The notes beneath the pieces were generated by a model. The model worked only from the letters and a program-made list of their open reading frames with translations. It searched no databases and was not told the DNA's origin. Shown here in pieces: positions 1-7,628 of a DNA stretch of 64,000 nt. How positions within the stretch are numbered: the first letter of the stretch is position 1; every line of letters begins with the position of its first letter. Made by a program: the position numbers and the translations under genes. The DNA lies in NCBI RefSeq assembly GCF_017306585.1, contig NZ_JAFKIC010000110.1, forward strand, positions 25,312 to 89,311, read 5' to 3'. The DNA comes from Mesorhizobium sp. (lineage in GTDB: Bacteria; Pseudomonadota; Alphaproteobacteria; Rhizobiales; Rhizobiaceae).

Positions 1-810
1 ATAGGCCATGGCGTTGGCCATGCCCATGCGCCCGTCGCTGTAGGCCGTGCGCGCCACCAGCGTCCACAAGAGCTCGGTGCGGCCGGCGGGTCCGCCATCG
101 GTCATGATCTTGACGATGTCATAGGCGCGCGCGACGTCCAGCGAGCGGATGGTCATGGCGATGTAGGCGAAGGGCATGACGAAGGGCCATGTCACATAGC
201 GGAAGGTCTGCCACGGCGTGCAGCCGTCGACGCGGGCCGCTTCGATCGGCTCCTTGGGCATGGCGAGCAGGCCGGCGAGAATCAGGATGGCGAAGATCGC
301 CGTCGACGACCAGATCTCGGCGATCGAAATGGCGATGAAGGCGAGGTGGCCTTCGATAAGCCAGGGAATGGCGTCCTGCGTGATGCCGAGCGACTGCAAG
401 GCGTTGTTCACCAGGCCGATATTGTCGTTGAACATGAACTTGAACTGGAAGCCGACCAGGATCGGCGAGAACATCATCGGAAACATCATCAGCGTGCGCA
501 GCAGGCGCTGGCCGCGCGTCGCCTTCTCGACCAGCATGGCAAGGCCGAGGCCAAGCAGCATTTCGAGATTGAGCGCGATGGTCAGCAGCAGCACCGTGCG
601 GCCGAACGCCCACCAGAAATCGGCGTTGGACAGAATCGATACATAGTTCCGGAAACCGACGAAGACGAAGAAGGTCTCGGGCTTGGTCAGGCGGAACGGC
701 GTGAAGCTGGAATAGAGCGACAGGATCAGCGGCACCACCACGACCGCCGCCAGCACGATGATGGCTGGAAGCAGCAGCAGGAACGGCGCGGATGGCTTGA
801 AGCCCTTCAT
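1..810 (-). CDS. Carbohydrate ABC transporter permease (MalF/UgpA type), 3' end outside window
   Basis: An inner-membrane subunit of a CUT1 sugar importer. About 270 residues are visible, and the reading frame stays open to the left edge, so the C-terminus is missing. The frame starts at an ATG ending at 810 with an AGGA ribosome site about 8 bases upstream. The N-terminus has a hydrophobic segment (FLLLLPAIIVLAAVVVPLIL) followed by the periplasmic SFTPFRLTKPETF stretch usual in MalF/UgpA proteins. The EAA loop that contacts the ATPase reads EAARVDGCTPWQTF near residue 200. The gene lies 139 bases downstream of the binding-protein gene on the same strand, separated by a strong hairpin. A second permease and an ATPase would be expected beyond the left edge. 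The family is clear; the substrate is not. Confidence 0.9.
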   Translation of the reverse strand, partial: MKGFKPSAPFLLLLPAIIVLAAVVVVPLILSLYSSFTPFRLTKPETFFVFVGFRNYVSILSNADFWWAFGRTVLLLTIALNLEMLLGLGLAMLVEKATRGQRLLRTLMMFPMMFSPILVGFQFKFMFNDNIGLVNNALQSLGITQDAIPWLIEGHLAFIAISIAEIWSSTAIFAILILAGLLAMPKEPIEAARVDGCTPWQTFRYVTWPFVMPFAYIAMTIRSLDVARAYDIVKIMTDGGPAGRTELLWTLVARTAYSDGRMGMANAMAY

Positions 811-905
811 CAGATATCCTGGGATGTTGCATTCATTGCGGGCTGCCCGCTGGTCTGGGCGCTGGCCGGAGCAGTGGCCTGTTCTTCGCCAGACAAGACG
901 CGATC

Positions 906-932
906 GCCTCCCCCGTTCGCGACGGGGGAGGC
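906..932 (-). terminator. Intercistronic GC-rich hairpin between binding-protein and permease genes
   Basis: Perfect 11-bp inverted repeat, GCCTCCCCCGT (906-916) and ACGGGGGAGGC (922-932), with a 5-base loop. It lies 18 bases past the stop of the binding-protein gene and upstream of the permease start. There is no U-run, so it is more likely a 3'-end stabiliser or partial attenuator that keeps binding protein in excess over permease than a full terminator. Confidence 0.7.
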
Positions 933-949
933 AGCCTTGGGAGCGATTG

Positions 950-2266
950 TTAGAGCTTGCCGGCGTCCTGAAGGATCTGCGTCGCCTTGGCGGCGGCTTC
1001 GTCCAGGGCCTGCTTGGAGGTCTTGTCGCCAAGGATCGCCGCCTGCAGTTCCGGGTAGACGGCGTTCGAGATTTCGATCCACTCAGGCGTCTGCGGCACC
1101 GCGAAGGCGTGCTTGGCTTCTTCCTGGAAGGCGCCCAGAACCTCCTTCTTGTAGGGATCGTTCTCGGCCTGCTTCAGGTCCCAGTCCCATACGGCGGTGC
1201 GGGTCGGCAGTGGGCCTGCGGCGGCCTCGAGCTTCTGGCTGTCCTCATTGGTCAGCCACCACACCAGCGAGGCCGCGGCCTCCTTGTTCGGGCAGTTCTC
1301 GGTCACCGAGAAGCCATGGAAGCCGGACCAGCCGGTGCGCTTGCCCGAAGAACCCTTCGGCGCGACCTTGACGCCGACATTGCCCGCGACCTTCGACGAC
1401 TTCGGATCGTTGAAGAAGCCGGCCCAGCCCGGCCAGTCCAAGTTGATGGCGACGGTACCCGAGGCAAAGCCCTGGCCGAGATCGTCCCAGAGATAGTTGG
1501 TGGTTCCGGCCGGGACCGCCTTCGCCTTGTAGAGGTTGACGAACCAGTCGAGCGCGCGGACGCCAGCCTCGGAGTTGAAAACGGGCTTGCCGTCCTTGTC
1601 GAGATATTCGCCGCCCTCGGCGACGACCATCTCGTAGAAGCGGCCGTTGATCGCCTCTTCCTTGCCGGCGAACTGCGTGCCGTAGAAATTGGGCGGATTG
1701 GCGAAGAACTCGGCCTGGTCGGTAACTTCCTTCCAGGTGTCCGGCGGCACCAGGTCGTAGCCGTACTTTGCCTTGAACTTGGTCTTGTTGTCGGCGTTCT
1801 CGTAGAGGCTCTTCTGATAGTAGAGCGCCGAGACGTCGAACTGCGCGCGCGGCAGCATCTCCAGCTTGCCGTCGATGGTGGCGGCCTTGATCGTCGACGG
1901 CACGAAGGCGTCGATCTCTTCCTTCGGCAGCAGCTTGCTGAGATCGGTGTAGAGGCCGGTATATTGCGGCGCGAAGGACGAATGGTTCCAACCGACGCAC
2001 CAGTTGGTGCTGCCCGAGGCGATGTCGGACTTCAGTTCCTTGTCGATGTCGAAGCCGTTCTTCTTGGTCAGGATGTTGACCTTGGCGCCCGTCGCCTTCT
2101 CCCACTCGGGGATGCGCTCGTAGAGCTTTTCATATTGCTGGCCGCCGATCAGCTTCACGTCTACGGTGACGCCTGGGAATTGGTCGTGCAGATCGGCAGC
2201 AAGCGCCGCGCCGCTCAGCACCAGCCCGGCCAGGCCAGTGGAAATGCCTAGTAGCAGTCTCGTCAT
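950..2266 (-). CDS. Extracellular sugar-binding protein, family 1 (CUT1 importer)
   Basis: Periplasmic solute-binding protein of the adjacent CUT1 importer, 438 residues, the usual length for SBP family 1. Residues 1-23 form a signal peptide with an ALA-AD cleavage site. The mature part has typical features: IPEWEKATGAKVNI near the N-terminus, a tryptophan-rich sugar-site region (NLDWPGWAGFF) and a C-terminal GPLPTRTAVWD segment. It is the first gene of a leftward operon, divergent from the IclR regulator gene at 2431, which probably controls it. The start was chosen for the complete signal peptide and the GGGAGGAGAAC ribosome site upstream. The ligand cannot be read from sequence. Confidence 0.92.
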   Translation of the reverse strand: MTRLLLGISTGLAGLVLSGAALAADLHDQFPGVTVDVKLIGGQQYEKLYERIPEWEKATGAKVNILTKKNGFDIDKELKSDIASGSTNWCVGWNHSSFAPQYTGLYTDLSKLLPKEEIDAFVPSTIKAATIDGKLEMLPRAQFDVSALYYQKSLYENADNKTKFKAKYGYDLVPPDTWKEVTDQAEFFANPPNFYGTQFAGKEEAINGRFYEMVVAEGGEYLDKDGKPVFNSEAGVRALDWFVNLYKAKAVPAGTTNYLWDDLGQGFASGTVAINLDWPGWAGFFNDPKSSKVAGNVGVKVAPKGSSGKRTGWSGFHGFSVTENCPNKEAAASLVWWLTNEDSQKLEAAAGPLPTRTAVWDWDLKQAENDPYKKEVLGAFQEEAKHAFAVPQTPEWIEISNAVYPELQAAILGDKTSKQALDEAAAKATQILQDAGKL

Positions 2267-2430
2267 GTTCTCCTCCCATGGACCCGAGACGATGGCTCAC
2301 GATATGCGATGCCGCTGTCTCGGTTTCATTTATATGCAAATAGCATTTTCATTGCCGGGTCAAGCCGATTGTGCTTTGATCCGAGTCGGCTTTATGCATA
2401 TATGCAGTTTGAAATTCACTGGAGAGGCAT
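2267..2430. promoter_or_regulatory. Divergent promoter region with candidate IclR operators
   Basis: Intergenic region between the binding-protein gene and the IclR gene. It is markedly AT-rich against the background. It holds a perfect 12-bp palindrome TGCATATATGCA (2395-2406) and a second element, TTTATATGCAAATA (2329-2342). Both contain TATATGCA, about 68 bases apart. Paired near-palindromes between an IclR-type gene and its divergent target fit autoregulated control. This is an inference; no binding data are available here. GGAGAGG at 2421-2427 is the ribosome site of the IclR gene. Confidence 0.5.
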
Positions 2431-3219
2431 GTGGCCGAAGAAGAAGAGGGCGACCGTTACCGCGCGCCTGCGCTCGACAAGGGCCTCGACATACTCGAAC
2501 TGCTGTCCAGCGTGGATGGCGGGCTGACTCAGGCGGAGATCGCCAAGCGGCTCGATCGCAGCCCCAATGAGTTCTACCGCATGCTCGACCGTCTTGTGCG
2601 GCGCGGCTACGTCACCAAGATCGACGGTGACCGCTACTCGCTGACGCTGAAGCTTTTCGGGCTTGCGCAACTGCATGCGCCGGTGCGCCGGCTGGTCTCC
2701 TATGCCACGCCGATCATGCGCGAACTGGCCGAAACATCGTGGCAGGCAAACCAGCTCGTCGTCTTCGATCGGGGTGCCGCCGTCGTCATCTCGCAGCAGG
2801 AAGCCCCGCGTTACTGGGGTATTTCGATCCGTGTCGGCTCGCATATCAGCCTGTTCGATACCGGCTCTGGCCATGTCCTGCTTGCCTTCCGCTCGCCGGA
2901 GGAGCGGGAAATGATGATCTCCGAGCATCTGCAGAGCACCGAGGAGTTCGCGCTGACGCCGGAGTTCTTCGCCAGGCTCGACCAGGTTCGCGATCGCGGC
3001 TATGAGATGATGGCCTCTCTCCAGACAGCTGGCGTCTACAACCTCTCGACACCGGTGCTGGGGCCGGATGGCCGCGCCATCGCGGCGCTCACCATTCCCT
3101 ACATCACTCTCGTCAACGCGGCGGCCGCGCCCGACATCACGCTGACGATACAATTGCTGCAGGACGCGGCCTCGCGGCTGTCGAGACTGGCCGGCTCCGA
3201 TGTGCCGCAATCCTCGTAA
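2431..3219 (+). CDS. IclR family transcriptional regulator
   Basis: DNA-binding regulator of 262 residues, standard for IclR. Residues about 12-75 form the winged helix-turn-helix (ALDKGLDILELLSS...TQAEIAKRLDRSPNEFYRMLDRLVRRGYV). The rest is the IclR effector domain, with the GHVLLAF and STPVLGPDGRAIAALTIP stretches. It starts at a GTG with a GGAGAGG ribosome site 3-7 bases upstream. It faces the CUT1 binding-protein gene and is followed after 64 bases by an amidohydrolase gene on the same strand. It probably controls both, and perhaps the neighbouring CUT2 operon. The effector is probably a sugar- or lactone-derived metabolite, which is inferred only from its neighbours. Confidence 0.93.
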   Translation: MAEEEEGDRYRAPALDKGLDILELLSSVDGGLTQAEIAKRLDRSPNEFYRMLDRLVRRGYVTKIDGDRYSLTLKLFGLAQLHAPVRRLVSYATPIMRELAETSWQANQLVVFDRGAAVVISQQEAPRYWGISIRVGSHISLFDTGSGHVLLAFRSPEEREMMISEHLQSTEEFALTPEFFARLDQVRDRGYEMMASLQTAGVYNLSTPVLGPDGRAIAALTIPYITLVNAAAAPDITLTIQLLQDAASRLSRLAGSDVPQSS

Positions 3220-3283
3220 CTTCTTATTTGAATAATCGATTTTTCGGCGAGATAGTGTTGTGCGCCAGGGAGGACACGCGGCC

Positions 3284-4123
3284 ATGATTATCGACACCCA
3301 TCTGCATCTCATTGATCGCGCGGCCTTGCGCTATCCCTGGCTGACCGGTGTGCCGGCGCTGAACCGCGATTTCTCCTACGAGGAATATGCACTCGAAGCA
3401 CGGCGCGTCGGTATTGGCCGTGTGCTGCATATGGAGGTCGATGTCGACCCGGCTGACATCGAAGCAGAGACCACGCGCGTGGAAGGATTGTCGCGGCAAC
3501 CCGGCAGTATGCTGGCCGGGGTAATCGCGTCCGGCCGCCCCGAAGAGGCCGGCTTTGCCGCCTATCTCGAACGCCAGCGGGCAAACGCTTTCGTCAAGGG
3601 CTTTCGCCGCGTCCTCCATGTCGTGCCCGACGATCTGTCGGAAGGCGCGCTGTTCCGCGACAACATCAAGCGGCTCGGTGGAACCGGGCTGACTTTCGAC
3701 CTCGTCGTGCTGCCGCACCAGATTCCCAAGGCAATCGCGCTGGCCGACCTCGCGCCCGACGTCCAGTTCGTCCTCGACCATTGCGGCGTGCCCGACATAA
3801 AGGCCAATGCCGAGCATCCCTGGCGCGAGCATATGAGCGAGATTGCGCGTCGTCCGAATGTGATGGCCAAGATATCAGGCGTCGTCGCCTATGCCGATCC
3901 CGGCAACTGGACCGCCGAGACACTTCGTCCCTATGTCGAGCATACTATCGGTTCGTTCGGCTGGGACCGCGTCGTCTGGGGCAGCGACTGGCCGGTCTGC
4001 ACGCTGGGCGGCGGCCTCTCGACCTGGGTGGCGGCAACGCATGCGTTGCTCTCCGGCTGCAGCGTCGCGGAGCGCGATAGCTTGCTCTCGGGCAATGCCC
4101 GCAAGCTGTGGCGTCTCGACTGA
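3284..4123 (+). CDS. Amidohydrolase family protein, 2-pyrone-4,6-dicarboxylate lactonase-like
   Basis: Predicted metal-dependent TIM-barrel hydrolase of the COG3618 (PDC lactonase/L-fuconolactonase-like) group, 279 residues. The N-terminal IIDTHLHLID carries the HxH metal motif. VLDHCGVPD (about residue 165) and the C-terminal VVWGSDWPVC carry the conserved His and the catalytic Asp. The ATG at 3284 was preferred over an in-frame GTG at 3260, because it begins directly with the IIDTHLH strand and has an AGGGAGGA site upstream. It follows the IclR gene and ends 17 bases from the convergent permease gene. A lactonase fits a route in which a sugar is oxidised to a lactone. The exact substrate is unknown. 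Confidence 0.85.
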   Translation: MIIDTHLHLIDRAALRYPWLTGVPALNRDFSYEEYALEARRVGIGRVLHMEVDVDPADIEAETTRVEGLSRQPGSMLAGVIASGRPEEAGFAAYLERQRANAFVKGFRRVLHVVPDDLSEGALFRDNIKRLGGTGLTFDLVVLPHQIPKAIALADLAPDVQFVLDHCGVPDIKANAEHPWREHMSEIARRPNVMAKISGVVAYADPGNWTAETLRPYVEHTIGSFGWDRVVWGSDWPVCTLGGGLSTWVAATHALLSGCSVAERDSLLSGNARKLWRLD

Positions 4124-4140
4124 CTTCGCCCGACCGCTGG

Positions 4141-5112
4141 TCAGATGGTGGCCGAGACGTGCCGCTCCCGGCCGTATAGCGAGACCAGCAGCACGATGAT
4201 GAAGCCAAGTGCGGCCTGCACCGCCGAGGGCTGGAAGCCGAGGCCGATCAGCAGCGTGTTGATCTCGGTCAGCACCAGCACGCCGGCGATCGTGCCGAGA
4301 TAGCTGCCACGGCCGCCCACCAGTGCCGCGCCGCCGACGACGACCGCAGCGATGGTCTGGAACAGATAGGGCTGGCCGACATCGCCATAGGCCGACCCGG
4401 TGAAGCCGAGCAGCAGCACGCCCGCTACGGCGGCGAAGAAGGCGCTGGCCGCGTAGGTGATGATCCACATGCGGACCGGATCGATCAGAGCCAGCGGTGC
4501 GGCGCCAGGATTGCTGCCCAGTGCGTAAAGCCGGCGGCCATAGGGCGTACGTTCCAGCACCAGCACCACCAGCGCGGCCAGGATGACGAGGCTCGGCACC
4601 AGCCATGGCACCGGCAGCGGTCCGGCCGATCCACCGATCGAGACGAAGCTGGAAACAGCTTGCGGCGCCGAACCCGAGGGAAAGCCTGCGGTCCACAGCA
4701 GCACCAGTCCCTGCACCACCATGCCGATGCCGAGCGTGACGATGAGCGGCTGGATGTCGAGGCTGCGTGAAATCAGCCCGTTCAATCCACCGATGATCAG
4801 CGCCAGCACGCCGACGAGAACGCAGACCAGGAAAAAATTCCAGCCATCGCCATAGAGCTGCGCGGCCACGACATTGGCAAAGCCGATGACGAAGGGAATG
4901 GACAGGTCGATGCCGCCCATGATGACGACGAGGGTCTGGCCGATCGAGGCGACGGCCAGCAGCGAGGCAAGCACCAGCATGGCACGCACCGCGAATGGAC
5001 TGGAGTAGCCGGGGATGAGGACGGTCCCGGCAAGATGCAGGAACGCCGCGACGCAGAACGCGCCGATAACGCGCGCCTTGGTCGTCGCGAACAGGTTTCG
5101 GCGGGCGGGCAT
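4141..5112 (-). CDS. CUT2-type sugar ABC transporter permease (RbsC-like), second permease
   Basis: Inner-membrane permease of the ribose/xylose class (BPD_transp_2), 323 residues with about eight to ten hydrophobic helices. The landmark VVIMGGIDLSIPFVIGFANVVAA and the later AAVVVGGAALVGGRGSYLGT are hallmarks of RbsC-like proteins. It is the last gene of the leftward operon that begins with MaoC at 11734, and it starts 1 base after the preceding permease gene. Two different permeases (this one and 5114-6064) imply a heterodimeric channel rather than the homodimer usual in Rbs systems. Confidence 0.92.
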   Translation of the reverse strand: MPARRNLFATTKARVIGAFCVAAFLHLAGTVLIPGYSSPFAVRAMLVLASLLAVASIGQTLVVIMGGIDLSIPFVIGFANVVAAQLYGDGWNFFLVCVLVGVLALIIGGLNGLISRSLDIQPLIVTLGIGMVVQGLVLLWTAGFPSGSAPQAVSSFVSIGGSAGPLPVPWLVPSLVILAALVVLVLERTPYGRRLYALGSNPGAAPLALIDPVRMWIITYAASAFFAAVAGVLLLGFTGSAYGDVGQPYLFQTIAAVVVGGAALVGGRGSYLGTIAGVLVLTEINTLLIGLGFQPSAVQAALGFIIVLLVSLYGRERHVSATI

Positions 5113-5113
5113 G

Positions 5114-6064
5114 TCAGCGACCCCTCATGGCAAGGCGCTCCTGCAGCGCGGTCAACATCACCGCCAGCACCAATATTGCGCCATAGGCGATCTGCAGAAC
5201 GAAGGTCGAAACGTTGAATGTCGTCAGCACGCTCTGCAGCAGGAAAATGTCCACGGCGCCGACCACCGCCCCCGCGACGCCGCCACGCCCACCGGCAAGA
5301 CTGACGCCGCCCAGTGCGACGGCGGCGATGGCGATCAGCGTGTAGGTCGGTCCGATATTGGGATCGGCGGAGCCGATCAGCGCGGTCAGCATCAGCCCCG
5401 CACAGCCGCCGAGAACACCTGTCATGACATAGGCGATGAAGCGTACGCGCGTGACATCGACGCCGGCCGTATAGGCGGCGCGGTCGTCGCTGCCGACCGC
5501 CATAAGCTGGTCGTGATAGGGCAGGCGGCGCACCAGCCACCAGGCAAGCAGGATGGCCGCCAGCGGCAGCGCTGACCAGGGACCAGCAAGGGCCTTGAGC
5601 CAGCCCGGTGCCGGACCGATCGGCGCCGGCAGGATCGTCAGCGTTACGCCAGTCAGGATCAGATAGGTGCCGAGCGTGGCGACGATCGGCTGGATCCGCG
5701 CGATGGTCGCCAGAAAGCCGTTGGCCGCGCCGACGAGCGCGCCGATGAGCAGGGCGGCCGGGACAAGAAGCAAGGGTGACGCAATGCCGGCCTTGAGGAA
5801 CAGGACCTGGATAAGCATGGCATTGACGAAGCCCATCAGCGGCCCGACCGAGATGTCGATGCCGCCACGTCCGGCAAGGATAACCGGCGTCGAGGCGATT
5901 GCGGCGCCGACCAGCGGCGCGGCCAGCCCGATCAGCGCGCCCCACGAACCCGGCTGGAACCGTGCCGGATTCAGCACGAGATTGATGGCCAGGAGGACGA
6001 TGAGCAGCACGACGGCAAAACCGATGCTACGCGCAAGCGACATGAGGCGAGAGATATGGTTCAT
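5114..6064 (-). CDS. CUT2-type sugar ABC transporter permease (RbsC-like), first permease
   Basis: Second RbsC-like permease, 316 residues. It carries the signature GRGGIDISVGPLMGFVNA and the C-terminal AAVALGGVSLAGGRGG typical of the family. The start is the ATG at 6064, overlapping the stop of the upstream ATPase gene as ATGA. Longer in-frame extension upstream would run into that gene and has no membrane character. Together with 4141-5112 it should form the channel for the sugar or lactone delivered by the binding protein at 7629-8816. Confidence 0.9.
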   Translation of the reverse strand: MNHISRLMSLARSIGFAVVLLIVLLAINLVLNPARFQPGSWGALIGLAAPLVGAAIASTPVILAGRGGIDISVGPLMGFVNAMLIQVLFLKAGIASPLLLVPAALLIGALVGAANGFLATIARIQPIVATLGTYLILTGVTLTILPAPIGPAPGWLKALAGPWSALPLAAILLAWWLVRRLPYHDQLMAVGSDDRAAYTAGVDVTRVRFIAYVMTGVLGGCAGLMLTALIGSADPNIGPTYTLIAIAAVALGGVSLAGGRGGVAGAVVGAVDIFLLQSVLTTFNVSTFVLQIAYGAILVLAVMLTALQERLAMRGR

Positions 6065-6816
6065 GCCGCGCGTCCAAACATCGCCGCGATGACGGTTTCG
6101 GTGTTCATCTCCTCGCCAGTGATCTCCGCCGCGACTTCGTTCTCCCGGAACACCAGCACGCGATGGCAAAGCAGAAGGATCTCCTCGATCTCGCTGGACA
6201 AGATCACGAGCGCCATGCCGTCGGCGGCCAGCTCGCGAAAGACATCGTAGAGAACATGCCGCGTCGCCACGTCGACGCCACGAGTCGGGTCGTTGAGGAG
6301 CAGGATTGACGGCTCCAGCGCCAAGGCCCTCGCCAGCAGCACCTTCTGCTGATTGCCGCCCGACAAGGTTGTGATGGGCGCATCGGGCCGCGGCGCAACG
6401 ATCGAGAGTTTCTCGCGGTAGATGTCGTAGCGCGTCTTGCGCGCCGCCGGACTGATCAGGCCGAGGCGCGTGTCGCGCGAAAGCGTCGAGACGGCGAAAT
6501 TGTCGAGCACCGACTGTGTGGGAAAAATGCCGCTCGCGCGCCGGTCGCGCGGTAGATAGGCGATCCCGTTCGAGACCGCCTTGCGGAACCCGGTGATCTC
6601 ACGCGGCCTGCCTGGCAAGTCCAGCGCGATCGAGCCGCCAAGCGGTGGAGCGAGGCCGGCCAGCATTTTCAGGAACAGTTCCTGGCCATGGCCATCGAGC
6701 CCGGCAAGACCCACGATTTCGCCCGGAGCTATTCTTTTCGCGATGGGACTGGCACCTGGTGCGATGACGAGGTCGCGGACAATGAGGCCGCGAGAATCGG
6801 CGGGGCGATCAGCCAT
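6061..6816 (-). CDS. ABC ATPase equal to the second (C-terminal) domain of RbsA
   Basis: Cytoplasmic ATPase of 251 residues matching the second cassette of RbsA-type proteins. It has a good signature (TTLSGGNQQKVLLARAL), Walker B (ILLLNDPTRGVDV) and a PRDRRASGIFP loop, but the P-loop position reads LAGLDGHGQEL, without the GKS/T lysine. A degenerate P-loop in this half is normal for RbsA. The gene overlaps the upstream half by 8 bases (ATGGCTGA) in another frame and has its own GGAG ribosome site about 7 bases before the ATG. RbsA is normally a single protein of about 500 residues; here the halves (245 + 251) are separate. Confidence 0.88.
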   Translation of the reverse strand: MADRPADSRGLIVRDLVIAPGASPIAKRIAPGEIVGLAGLDGHGQELFLKMLAGLAPPLGGSIALDLPGRPREITGFRKAVSNGIAYLPRDRRASGIFPTQSVLDNFAVSTLSRDTRLGLISPAARKTRYDIYREKLSIVAPRPDAPITTLSGGNQQKVLLARALALEPSILLLNDPTRGVDVATRHVLYDVFRELAADGMALVILSSEIEEILLLCHRVLVFRENEVAAEITGEEMNTETVIAAMFGRAA

Positions 6817-7546
6817 GCGCCAGCTCCGCCGCCATGCGTGGCGCCATGGCTTTCAAAAGGTCCGCCGGTGTCGAAGCGCCGCGCTCCTCGGTGCGCACGA
6901 CGCTACCGCCGCGCAGGATCGAAATGCGGTCCGACAGCGACATCACCTCATCCATGCGGTGGGTGATGAACAGGATGAGGCAGCCTTCGCCGGCAAGCGC
7001 GCGCATCAGCGAGAACACGGACTCGCGATCGGCGAAATCGAGCGCCGCGGTGACCTCGTCGAGGATCAGGATTTTGGGATTGCGCACGACCGCGCGTGCA
7101 AGAACGACCAGTTGCTGCGCGGCGAGCGGCAGCAGCCCCGCAGGCGTATCGAGGGGGACATTGGTGACGGCGAAGCGCTTGAGGGCGGTCGCCGCCCTGT
7201 CGCGGCGCTCGTCGCGGGGCACGCTACGCCGGATGAGCCCGTCGAGACCGAGCAGGATGTTGTCTGTCACGCTGCGGTCCGGGGCGATCAGCACTTCCTG
7301 AAAGACCGTGGCGAAACCTCGTGCCTGGAAAGCCGAGGGGCTGGCGCCCGAAAACGGCTTACCCTCGAGCAGGATCGCGCCGCTGTCGGGCTGGACGATG
7401 CCGGACAGCAGCTTGACCATCGTGCTCTTGCCCGAGCCGTTCTCGCCCAGGATCGTATGGATGGTCCCGGCCCGGAACGCGATCGAGGCGTCCGCGAGCG
7501 CGACCGTCTCGCCATAGCGTTTGGATATGTTTGTTATTTCAAGCAT
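6809..7546 (-). CDS. ABC ATPase equal to the first (N-terminal) domain of RbsA
   Basis: Cytoplasmic ATPase of 245 residues. The Walker A motif is intact (LGENGSGKSTMVKLLSG, about residues 33-49), as is Walker B (KILILDEVTAALDF). The signature is degenerate (LLPLAAQQLVVLARAV instead of LSGGQ), which resembles the LSxAQQQ form in the first cassette of RbsA. It and the protein of 6061-6816 therefore have complementary defects, as the two halves of RbsA do. The ATG at 7546 starts at the MLEITNISKRYG strand. It lies 82 bases downstream of the binding-protein gene in the same operon. Confidence 0.88.
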   Translation of the reverse strand: MLEITNISKRYGETVALADASIAFRAGTIHTILGENGSGKSTMVKLLSGIVQPDSGAILLEGKPFSGASPSAFQARGFATVFQEVLIAPDRSVTDNILLGLDGLIRRSVPRDERRDRAATALKRFAVTNVPLDTPAGLLPLAAQQLVVLARAVVRNPKILILDEVTAALDFADRESVFSLMRALAGEGCLILFITHRMDEVMSLSDRISILRGGSVVRTEERGASTPADLLKAMAPRMAAELAHG

Positions 7547-7566
7547 GCCGTGTTTCGAAGCTGGCA

Positions 7567-7592
7567 AGCCGGCCCCAGGAAAGGAGCCGGCT
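7567..7592 (-). other. Small hairpin between binding-protein and ATPase genes
   Basis: Inverted repeat AGCCGGC (7567-7573) and GCCGGCT (7586-7592) with a 12-base loop, in the 82-base gap after the CUT2 binding-protein gene. It is weaker than the hairpins at 906-932 and 50884-50910 but in the corresponding place, just after the binding-protein gene. A chance match in GC-rich DNA is possible. Confidence 0.35.
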
Positions 7593-7628
7593 CGTTGAGG
7601 CTGTTCTTGGCGTCGGTTCGCCCGGGCG

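Noticed and set aside
6061-7546. The split ATPase as a pseudogene
   Set aside because: Both halves keep full length and conserved motifs, the expected complementary defects match normal RbsA, and the second half has its own ribosome site. A sequencing error remains possible and is listed as a check.
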